Source of the DNA: an uncultured Methanobrevibacter sp.
GTDB taxonomy: Archaea; Methanobacteriota; Methanobacteria; Methanobacteriales; Methanobacteriaceae
Assembly: GCF_905235195.1 (NCBI RefSeq)
Contig: NZ_CAJOKH010000036.1
Location: 1 to 32,401 of the forward strand
Direction: 5' to 3'
Length of the DNA: 32,401 nucleotides
Shown here: one piece after another, positions 25,716 to 32,401 of the stretch
Position numbering within the stretch: the first letter of the stretch is position 1
Layout: the number at the start of each line of letters is the position of its first letter
The notes under the pieces: generated by a model
What the model was told of the DNA's origin: nothing
The model's database searches: none
What the model saw: only the letters and a program-made list of their open reading frames with translations
Made by a program: the position numbers and the translations under genes

Positions 25716-26807
25716 ATGAAAGCGTTAGTTGTTGTTACTGGTAGAGGATTAGGTGGAGATGCAGTAATTGGTTTAAATATTATTAAATCTTTAGAAGCTA
25801 AAGGTGTTCAATGTGAAATTGCATTGGATTCAAGCGCTCAAGGAATATTATTTGAAAAAAATGGTTACAGTTGGCATAGAATATCTGTTCCTCAAGCTGG
25901 AGGTCATGCGGCTAGTAAAATAACAACATTAAAGGCAGGTCTTCGAACTATTAAAGCTTCTTTTCAATGTAGAAGCTTAATTAAAAAAATCAAGGCAGAT
26001 GTGGTTGTAGGTATTATTGGTGGAGGAGCAGTTGTAGGATGTTTAGCTGCTAAACTTGCCCGCACTCCTGCAGTAGGTATTTTAAGTACTCCTCTTGATA
26101 CAAAGGTTTGCACTAAATTAAATAAATGTATTATATTTCCAGAAGCACATATGTTTAGGCAAAAAACAATACCTCCAAATGTTATAAAATCTTATTTTCC
26201 AGTTCAATCAAATATTTTAAAAGGAGATAAAAATAAGGCTATTTTTAAAATTAAAGAGCATTGTAAAAGAGCAGTAGCAAAAAACCCAAAGGCATTAGAT
26301 TTTGATGAGAATAAAAAAACTATTCTCTTTTCATCAGGTTCTACAATCTTTGAAAAAATGGCTCGTGCCGTTTCAGATTATTCAAAATTAACAGATAAAT
26401 ATAATATTGTTCTTGTAGGTCTTCCTCTTGAAGATGAATATTATAATTGGTTTAATCCAGAAAATATGATTTATTTATCTTATATTGATTGGATAAAAGA
26501 TTTATATGAAATAGTCGATCTTGCAGTTTTAACTGATGATGGAATGATGTTATCTGAAGCTATGATGTGCCATCTTCCGACAATTGCACTTTTAAGAGTT
26601 AAATACGGTCGTTATCATAATATGAAAGAAGTTTTTCAAGATGCAGTCTTTGAAGCAGATAATGAAAATTTAGCAGAAACTATAGAAGAAGTTATTTCAA
26701 AATTAGATTTTGTTAAATCCAAAACGGTAGTTTATGGGGATAAAATTGCTAAATCAGAAGGGCTAATTGCTGAGACTATTATAGATGAAGTAAAACATAA
26801 AGATTAG
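25716..26807 (+). CDS. MurG-like glycosyltransferase (GT28-type, probable pseudomurein synthesis)
   Basis: 363 residues with a two-domain GT-B layout. The N-terminal domain opens with VVVTGRGLGGDAVIGLNIIKSL, a version of the glycine-rich MurG loop, and has VVVGIIGGGAVVGCLAAKLA where MurG carries its second glycine loop. The C-terminal domain shows TILFSSGSTIFEKMA, then DLYEIVDLAVLTDDGMMLSEAM and LPTIALLRVKYGRYHNMKEV, equivalent to the UDP-sugar-binding side. It probably adds a UDP-linked sugar (GlcNAc or the talosaminuronic unit) to the lipid intermediate made by the preceding gene. GGTAGAT 3 nt before the ATG marks the start; an upstream in-frame ATG would overlap the previous gene. Confidence 0.75.
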   Translation: MKALVVVTGRGLGGDAVIGLNIIKSLEAKGVQCEIALDSSAQGILFEKNGYSWHRISVPQAGGHAASKITTLKAGLRTIKASFQCRSLIKKIKADVVVGIIGGGAVVGCLAAKLARTPAVGILSTPLDTKVCTKLNKCIIFPEAHMFRQKTIPPNVIKSYFPVQSNILKGDKNKAIFKIKEHCKRAVAKNPKALDFDENKKTILFSSGSTIFEKMARAVSDYSKLTDKYNIVLVGLPLEDEYYNWFNPENMIYLSYIDWIKDLYEIVDLAVLTDDGMMLSEAMMCHLPTIALLRVKYGRYHNMKEVFQDAVFEADNENLAETIEEVISKLDFVKSKTVVYGDKIAKSEGLIAETIIDEVKHKD

Positions 26808-26853
26808 TCATTTTATTATATTTTAATTAAATTTACTTTATTTTATGGGAATT

Positions 26854-26971
26854 TTTAAATTACTTGAAAACTTGATTTTACATTTTTATTCAGTTTTATC
26901 ATTAATATTAATTTTAAATTACTTGAGAACTTGATTTTAGGTTTTTATTCAGTTTCATCATTCATATTAAG
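26854..26971. repeat. 59-bp tandem duplication overlapping the 3' end of the SWIM gene
   Basis: Two abutting units, 26854-26912 and 26913-26971, differ at only a handful of positions. The second contains the last 27 bases of the SWIM gene. The first, read on the minus strand, still spells NINDKTE plus a stop, an echo of the real C-terminus NMNDETE. So the gene's tail was duplicated and then drifted. Confidence 0.85.
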
Positions 26972-27988
26972 TTTTAAATGATATTCACTTAGTAATTTAG
27001 AGATTTCCTCTTCATTATATCCTTCTAATTTTAGAAGTCTGTATTTTAAGAGTAATAATGTTTTTAATCGATTTAAATTGTCATTTTTTTCATTTTTTTC
27101 AATTTCACTATTTAAAAATTCCTCTTTTTTTAGTAAATAATAAGGACCTTCGAATTTATGTAAAAATATATTTTCATAAAACTTCAAGAGCATATTGTTA
27201 TTTGTATTGGAATTTTTTAAATAGCAAAGACTATATTCAAAAATCTCATTTTCTAAACTTTCACTTAGGTCTTTTTTCATTAATGTATTGATTATTTTAA
27301 GTGAATTTTTAGATAGCTCATTTATATCTGTGTAATTTTCAAGACTCTCATGTTTTTCAATGATTAAATTAAGATTATCTGATATTTCTTTAAATAAATT
27401 AAAGATAAGATAATATTTTTCATATTTTAATAGTAATTGGAAATCTTCTTCAATAAATTCTAAGAGCCTAATATTTATATTTTCAATTATGCTCTCATGT
27501 TTTTCAATATTTTCCCATCCTTCAAAACTAAAGATTATTCTGATTTTATTTATATAATAGTCTTCATCTTCTTTGGATAGTTTAGTTTTATATTTTAATT
27601 TAAATTCTCTTAAATTATCATTGTTTTTTAAAAGATCTTTTAATAGTTCTTTTAAGTTCTTTTTACTTAATGAATCTAATATCTCATCAATTGAATTATC
27701 TTCTATTGTATTTTCTTTTAAAATTATTTTTGAATTTTCAACTGCATATAATACAGAGGCCATATGTTTACAGTAAGGATTTTCTTTTGCATAGGGGCAA
27801 GTACAATTCATTTTGAGTATTTGCTTGTCATTTAAATCTATTTTAATATTATAGTATTCACTTCCAAATACTTCTGCTTCAAGATGAGTAGTTTCATATT
27901 CAAGAAGTTCTACTCTTCCCTCAATATAGTACTGTCTACCTCGCTCTAGCACTCCTTTTTTAAATATACTTTCCCATCCTTCTTCCAT
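26945..27988 (-). CDS. SWIM zinc-finger protein
   Basis: 347 residues. The N-terminal 80 residues are a SWIM domain: Cys62-T-Cys64, then Cys73-K-His75 (CxCx8CxH), preceded by the typical GRQYYIEGRVELLE and beta strands. SWIM domains bind DNA or proteins and are found in Swi2/Snf2 helicases, transposases and Sws1-type recombination mediators. The remaining 270 residues are Lys/Glu/Leu-rich and helical with no recognised domain, so function is unknown. No helicase is next to it, although in many archaea SWIM proteins neighbour Snf2 ATPases. The ATG at 27988 is preferred (weak TTTGAT upstream) over an in-frame TTG 9 nt further. Its 3' end lies in a tandem duplication. Confidence 0.78.
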   Translation of the reverse strand: MEEGWESIFKKGVLERGRQYYIEGRVELLEYETTHLEAEVFGSEYYNIKIDLNDKQILKMNCTCPYAKENPYCKHMASVLYAVENSKIILKENTIEDNSIDEILDSLSKKNLKELLKDLLKNNDNLREFKLKYKTKLSKEDEDYYINKIRIIFSFEGWENIEKHESIIENINIRLLEFIEEDFQLLLKYEKYYLIFNLFKEISDNLNLIIEKHESLENYTDINELSKNSLKIINTLMKKDLSESLENEIFEYSLCYLKNSNTNNNMLLKFYENIFLHKFEGPYYLLKKEEFLNSEIEKNEKNDNLNRLKTLLLLKYRLLKLEGYNEEEISKLLSEYHLKLNMNDETE

Positions 27989-28183
27989 ATGAATCAAACT
28001 AAATATTTTTTAAAATTACATTTTATTATATCTTATAGAACTTAATACTTAAGAATTTGCTGTTATTACTTTAAAAAATTATAATTATTGGTTTAATAGA
28101 AAAATAAAATATTTTAATTCTAAATGATGTAAATCACAATTTTGAAACTTTATTATAATTTATTTAATTTTTAGGAATTTAAA

Positions 28184-29473
28184 TTATAAATTATACATGT
28201 ATTTCATTATCATGCTTACAGCATCTGATGTTGGATGTATTTCTAAAAAATCATCAAAATCTTCTATATCCATACCTAGTCTCATAAGTAGTGTCATATA
28301 TGCAACACCTTCAACAGATGCGGAAGATATAGAATATATATTTTCAATTTCCTTATTTTCTTTATTTATATCTATTTTTGTCATTCCAGTATTTCTATTT
28401 AATAAATTCCAAAATGCACCAGGTCCTGCAACTCCTGGTATTTGTATTGTTTCAGTTTCAATATTTCTATTTCTTTTAACAAAGCTTACAGGCATATTAA
28501 GGGTGATTGATTCTGGAACATATTTAATATCTACTTTTTGTGATAATCCTGCCATATTCCTTGCAGCGGTTATTCCTTCTGTTCTTGCAACTGGGGTAAA
28601 CATTTGACCTCCGGTAACATCACCTGCAGCATATATATTTGAAACACTTGTTTGCATCATTTCATCAACTTTAATACCACCATCAGGATTTAAATCTACT
28701 ATATCTTTTACAATATCTGAATTTGGATTTCTTCCTGTACAAATAAAGTTAATTCCTTCAAATTCTCCTTTTTCAGTAATTATTGAATTTTTTCTAATTT
28801 CATTAACATTGGTGTTTTCATATATGTTAACATTTTTTAGAAGATTTTTTACTACATAATCTTTAATTGATGGATCTAATTCTTTTAAGAAGGTAGTTCT
28901 TCCAAATATATTAACTTCACTTCCAAAATTAGATAATATATTTCCAATCTCACAGGATATAACTCCACTACCAATAATATTGACCTTTGGAGGTATTTTA
29001 TTAAGATTTAATAGGTCACTATGGATATATCCATGTTCGCTACCTTTAATATTTGGTATATATGGTTTTCCTCCGGTTGCAATCATAAGGTTTTTATATT
29101 CAAAACTTTCTCCATTAACAGTAACCATATCTCCATTAATTTCTGCTTCACCAAAAATCACTTCAATACCTAAGTCTTCACATTGTTTCTGTTCGATTAT
29201 TCTAAGCATTTGCTGTGTTTCTTTTACCTTATCACATAATAATTTATAGTCAAGTTCAATTTCTCCTTTTATAAAACCATGTGCCTGATATGTTTTTTGA
29301 TTTGCAAGATGGCGAGAAATATCTGTTAATGCACAAATAACCATACATCCTTCATTAAGGCATGTTCCTGCAATATGTTTTCTTTCTATAAGAATAGTTT
29401 CTTGATTTAATTTTCCAAGTTCTATAGACCCAATTCTACCTGCTGGTCCTGCACCTATTACAATATTTTTCAT
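28184..29473 (-). CDS. class I pyridine nucleotide-disulfide oxidoreductase (dihydrolipoamide dehydrogenase-like)
   Basis: FAD flavoprotein, 429 residues. It has the FAD-binding VIGAGPAGRIGSIELG at the N-terminus, the redox-active pair Cys38-LNEG-Cys43, the NAD(P)-binding IIGSGVISCEIGNIL in the middle and the second FAD site IYAAGDVTGG. The C-terminal interface domain has His in EIHPTSDA, but the glutamate expected five residues after it (HPTxxE) is alanine here, with Asp one position earlier. The partner substrate is unknown: methanogens of this group lack 2-oxoacid dehydrogenase complexes, so calling it lipoamide dehydrogenase would be unsafe. The start is ATG 29473, with GGGTGAT 4 nt upstream; an in-frame GTG lies inside that ribosome binding site. 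Confidence 0.82.
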   Translation of the reverse strand: MKNIVIGAGPAGRIGSIELGKLNQETILIERKHIAGTCLNEGCMVICALTDISRHLANQKTYQAHGFIKGEIELDYKLLCDKVKETQQMLRIIEQKQCEDLGIEVIFGEAEINGDMVTVNGESFEYKNLMIATGGKPYIPNIKGSEHGYIHSDLLNLNKIPPKVNIIGSGVISCEIGNILSNFGSEVNIFGRTTFLKELDPSIKDYVVKNLLKNVNIYENTNVNEIRKNSIITEKGEFEGINFICTGRNPNSDIVKDIVDLNPDGGIKVDEMMQTSVSNIYAAGDVTGGQMFTPVARTEGITAARNMAGLSQKVDIKYVPESITLNMPVSFVKRNRNIETETIQIPGVAGPGAFWNLLNRNTGMTKIDINKENKEIENIYSISSASVEGVAYMTLLMRLGMDIEDFDDFLEIHPTSDAVSMIMKYMYNL

Positions 29474-29710
29474 TTTAATCACCCTATTTTTACTTTTTTT
29501 ACATCTTTTTAAATTTAGTTAATTATAATAATTAAATATTACTTTTATATTTTATTATTTAATTCTTTTCATAATTTTTTTCTTGTATTTAATTTTTAGC
29601 TATTTTTAAAATTTTATTTAGTTTAATTTTTATTTAATCATAATTTTTACTTTTATGAGTATAAATGGGATTATAAGGGTATTATAAAAAAGCAACTACA
29701 AGAAGAAAAG

Positions 29711-30544
29711 TTGCTAAAAAGTGAAGTTTTAGGTATTAAAGGATTATCCAAGGATGATAAATTTACTGATGGGCAAAATGTTGTAGTAGCAGACTATGAT
29801 GATTTTATAGAAATATTAAATGATTCTGGATATAATGAAAAATTTAAAGAATTATCTATGAAAATCTTCAACTTAAAGATGAAATTAATAAGTTAAATAA
29901 AAAATTAGAAGAAAAAAGAATGAAATTTCACAAAAGATGTGAAAGTTGAAGGATTGCAGAATAATATAATTGATATTCAAGAACACACATATAATAAAGA
30001 ATCAGAGTCTTATTTTAACACTAAATTCATTGATACATTTGAAAGAATGGATAGATTACCTGACCCGTTAATCAAAGAAATGAATTATTATTTGGAGCAC
30101 AAACAAATATTCTAAATACAATTGATGATATTATTAATGAAAGTGTTGAGAAGGTCAATAAGATAATTGCTGAAAATAATCAGGAAAATCAGTTAATTAT
30201 GGATTCAGCTATTAAAGATATTCAGAACATGTATGATCAACGTGATTTATATACATCAAAAGCTATTGAAGATACTGTTAACGGGATTAATGAAGAATTA
30301 CGTGATATAAGCTTCTGGAAATTATTTAGAAATAGGAAAAAAATAGAATTAAAAGTAGATGTAAGTGATTTAAAAGAAAGTATACCTGTTGATAATAAAA
30401 AATTACTTATAAAAACTTAATGTACAAATTTCTTCATCTGAAATTAAGAAAAATCATAAGGTATATGACTTAAAACAGTTATGGATTGACACTACAAAAG
30501 ATGATGATGAAGACGATAATAAACCAATAGATATTGGTAATTAA
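29711..30544 (+). pseudogene. coiled-coil protein gene broken by four frameshifts
   Basis: Coding-like sequence runs through changing frames to the stop at 30542-30544. Breaks fall near 29851-29860 (KFKEL to YENLQLKDEINKL), 29926-29936 (to KDVKVEGLQNNIID), 30070-30080 (to RNELLFGAQTNIL) and 30408-30418 (to KLNVQISSSEIKKN). The last two are at A-runs. The joined product would be about 275 residues, Lys/Glu/Asn-rich with coiled-coil stretches and a charged DDDEDDNKPIDIGN tail. No family recognised. The only start in the first frame is a TTG; that frame stays open further upstream without a start, so the 5' end may be missing too. Nearby long genes are error-free, so real decay is more likely than poor sequence. 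Confidence 0.7.
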
Positions 30545-30735
30545 TTTTATTTATTAGAAATCTAATATAATAGTGAGTGAATTATTACTCTATATTGTAT
30601 TTTAATAGATTAGTATTTGGGGTTTAATTTTTTTTGAATAAGGATCTATCGCCTAAAAATTATTTTGCAAATATTTATATTTAAGAAGATTACCTAAAAT
30701 AATAGGAAATATTAGGAAAAATATGATGTGAAGAT

Positions 30736-31542
30736 ATGGTACATAGTAAAAGATTTGAAGATTTAAAAGAAAAGGAAATACAAAGATTAGTTGATTCATT
30801 AGGTAAAGAAGAACCTGTTAAAGGTGTTTTAACTGATGATGAAATTTTACAATATGCTGGAAATTCTGTTTCTGCTTCAAAAATTAGATTAAAAAGAGGG
30901 ATAGGTGACCAATCAGATAAATTAAAATGTAATTATAGTCTAAAACAATTATACACATGGCTCATTTGTTTAGGATTTCTGGTTTTATTATTAGGTTGGT
31001 GGGTTGATATTCGGGCAACATTAGTGATTATATTGATTTTAATAAATGTAATGATATTATACCCTCTTTATATTCTATATATAAAAGATTATACTCTTTC
31101 TGAATTTAAAAAATCTACTCAAAAGAATGAAGAAAAAAATATAAAAAAAGCGCTATGGAGCATAAAAGAAAATAAAATAAACAAAAATAAGAAAAATAAA
31201 TCAAAAAATGGTGAATTATTACTATTATTCCAAAGTAAAGAAAAAATTGCAAGAGAGATGATTGAAAAAAGATTTCCAGCACCACAACTCACCAATACTA
31301 AATTTAATGCAGTTTTAGATAATTGTAAAGATATTGTCGAATCTCAAATAGAAAACTTAAATGCTTTAACTTTAACAGAAAAAACTAAATATGAAATAGA
31401 ATCAAGAAAACAACTAATCAAACAAGTAATTAGAAAAATAGATGATTTAACTAACGAATTAATATTATCTGAACAAAGTGATATTGAAAATGTGATTGAT
31501 GAAATGGATGATTTAATTAATTCAATTAAAGAATATAAATAA
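30736..31542 (+). CDS. two-helix membrane protein with coiled-coil tail, unknown function
   Basis: 268 residues, not recognised. An acidic/basic cytoplasmic-type N-terminus (1-70) is followed by two adjacent membrane helices at about 72-90 and 92-115 (TWLICLGFLVLLLGWWV and TLVIILILINVMILYPLYIL). Then comes a very Lys/Asn-rich linker (around 140-158) and a helical, probably coiled-coil tail from about 160 to the end, with heptad-like Ile/Leu spacing (KQLIKQVIRKIDDLTNELIL). The helical hairpin would leave both ends on the same side. GTGAAGAT precedes the ATG, and a TATA-like box lies near 30673-30682. It sits between a broken gene and two small membrane/secreted genes. Confidence 0.7.
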   Translation: MVHSKRFEDLKEKEIQRLVDSLGKEEPVKGVLTDDEILQYAGNSVSASKIRLKRGIGDQSDKLKCNYSLKQLYTWLICLGFLVLLLGWWVDIRATLVIILILINVMILYPLYILYIKDYTLSEFKKSTQKNEEKNIKKALWSIKENKINKNKKNKSKNGELLLLFQSKEKIAREMIEKRFPAPQLTNTKFNAVLDNCKDIVESQIENLNALTLTEKTKYEIESRKQLIKQVIRKIDDLTNELILSEQSDIENVIDEMDDLINSIKEYK

Positions 31543-31619
31543 TTATAAAATATTATATTTAAAAGATTAACCTTTTTTATTTAAGGAGTTAAAATATTAT
31601 ATATATGGAGGTTTTTTAT

Positions 31620-31796
31620 ATGCAAAAAATTATTTTATGTTTAATTATGATTTTAATTTTCTCTTCAGTTTCAGTTGTATTTGCTGTTTCTGGAGCAAAT
31701 GATTTCAAAGTACCAGGTAATTTTTTAGAAAGCAATGCTGATACAAGTTTAGCTAATTTCTACTTAAAATTTTTTAATTGGTGTTTGAATGGTTAA
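31620..31796 (+). CDS. small secreted peptide with signal sequence
   Basis: 58 residues. The first 21 or so are a signal peptide: MQKIILCLIMILIFSSVSVVFA with a cleavage site likely after VFA. The mature part would be only about 36 residues (beginning VSGANDFKVPGNFLES), with one cysteine near the end. The start is ATG 31620, because GGAGGT lies 7 nt before it; an ATG 15 nt upstream would place that site inside the gene. The stop overlaps the start of the next gene by 8 bp, suggesting translational coupling. It may instead be the truncated front of a longer secreted protein. Confidence 0.55.
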   Translation: MQKIILCLIMILIFSSVSVVFAVSGANDFKVPGNFLESNADTSLANFYLKFFNWCLNG

Positions 31797-32373
31797 AAAA
31801 TGTCCCTATTGTGGGAGTAGCTTAGTTGATAATGTAGAAGCCTGTCCATATTGTGGAATTCATTTAGAATCATCTAATAATATATCCATTGATAATTCTC
31901 AAAATTTTGTAGCTAAGCTAACTAATTTTGATTTTAAAAATAAAAAAGTCCCAATTTTATTAGTAATTATTCTTTTAATTATTGATGGAGCGGTTATTCT
32001 GACCTTATATGGAAATAACGTAGAATTCACTGTTTTAAGCGCAGAATGCACTCATTCACCAACTAACCCTTCACAATATGTTTTACGTGCAAATATAATG
32101 TTATATCAAGTTCCTTCAAATTTAGACGAGTATTCTATAAGACAAACATACTATGATAAGTATAATACTAGAATAGGTTCTTCAACAGAATCATTAGCTT
32201 CTCATTCAAGTTGGCTGATGGATACAAAATATAATGTTGATCATGTAATATATTTAAAATCAGTCGTAGTTAATAAAAAACCCCATCCTGATCATGTATA
32301 TAGGGTGTCCGCCAAAATGCAATTTTTGAATTTTGGGTCAAAATTTTTTCACATGAAATTTAATATTTTTTAA
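31789..32373 (+). CDS. zinc-ribbon membrane protein, possibly truncated at its 3' end
   Basis: 194 residues. The N-terminal zinc ribbon is C5-PY-C8 and C19-PY-C22 (CPYCG twice), followed by a polar linker, one membrane helix at about 53-73 and an extracellular beta-rich domain (FTVLSAECTHSPTNPSQYVLRANIMLYQ). This is a common Methanobrevibacter-type architecture without known function. From about residue 173 (after HVYR) the protein changes character to SAKMQFLNFGSKFFHMKF, and at the same point the DNA becomes GGGTGTCCGCCAAAATGC, unlike its surroundings. The true C-terminus may have been replaced by the end of an inserted element. It overlaps the preceding small gene by 8 bp. Confidence 0.65.
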   Translation: MVKKCPYCGSSLVDNVEACPYCGIHLESSNNISIDNSQNFVAKLTNFDFKNKKVPILLVIILLIIDGAVILTLYGNNVEFTVLSAECTHSPTNPSQYVLRANIMLYQVPSNLDEYSIRQTYYDKYNTRIGSSTESLASHSSWLMDTKYNVDHVIYLKSVVVNKKPHPDHVYRVSAKMQFLNFGSKFFHMKFNIF

Positions 32374-32401
32374 AAATACTTACTAATTTTTAATTAAAGT
32401 A
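32305..32401. mobile_element. possible end of an insertion sequence running off the window
   Basis: GGGTGTCCGCCAAAATGC begins at about 32305 inside the zinc-ribbon gene. It is more GC-rich than its surroundings and starts with GGGTGTCC, resembling IS termini. After it come A/T tracts with no gene visible before the window ends. The partner end would lie outside, so this is a suggestion only. Confidence 0.3.

Overview
The window looks like chromosome from a very AT-rich methanogenic archaeon of the order Methanobacteriales, most like Methanobrevibacter or a close relative. This rests on archaeal information genes (S3Ae, ATP-dependent DNA ligase, pelota, Cdc48), archaeal-type enzymes (ApgM, GlmM/GlmU-type sugar nucleotide enzymes, methanogen-type TyrA), a MraY-like/MurG-like gene pair expected for pseudomurein, TTTATATA-type promoters, and GGTGAT-type ribosome binding sites about 3 nt before the start codon. 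Genus is inference.

Layout. 1-592: an AT-rich spacer with several inverted repeats and a possible small RNA. 593-2121: S3Ae and a DUF92 membrane protein, followed by tandem repeats and a 55-residue rubredoxin on the minus strand. 2936-11366: a plus-strand run with apgM, a phosphoglucosamine-mutase-type gene (frameshifted), a GlmU-type gene (frameshifted), a gamma-carbonic-anhydrase-like protein, hisC, a radical SAM NrdG2-type activase and an ASCH-TPR protein. 11709-22917: a long minus-strand block with a zinc-ribbon membrane protein, a second, intact mutase paralogue, a membrane-anchored OB-fold protein, DNA ligase, thiC, cdc48 and tyrA. A 761-bp spacer at 13877-14637 inside this block holds a small transposon-like element with target duplication and, on the opposite strand, a strikingly well-folded RNA candidate. 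23484-26807: pelA and the pseudomurein-type pair on the plus strand. 26945-29473: a SWIM zinc-finger protein and a flavoprotein disulfide reductase on the minus strand. From about 29650 to the end is an accessory stretch: a gene broken by four frameshifts, a two-helix membrane protein, a small secreted peptide and a zinc-ribbon membrane protein whose 3' end may be cut by an insertion sequence.

How the genes fit together. GlmM and GlmU make UDP-GlcNAc, and the MraY-like and MurG-like enzymes would use UDP-sugars at the membrane to build the pseudomurein precursor, so the window holds an early and a late step of wall synthesis. Both UDP-GlcNAc genes in the apgM cluster carry small deletions that shift the frame, and both can be explained by loss of sequence between short direct repeats; they are either real lesions or consensus errors. 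ApgM, HisC, TyrA and ThiC are housekeeping metabolism. Cdc48 has a strong promoter with a GTTAC-N5-GTAAC palindrome at the predicted transcription start, laid out like known archaeal heat-shock operators.

Main leads for new biology: the structured RNA at 14423-14600, the candidate heat-shock operator at 21381-21397, the paired frameshifts in glmM and glmU, and the decaying accessory region at the right end.
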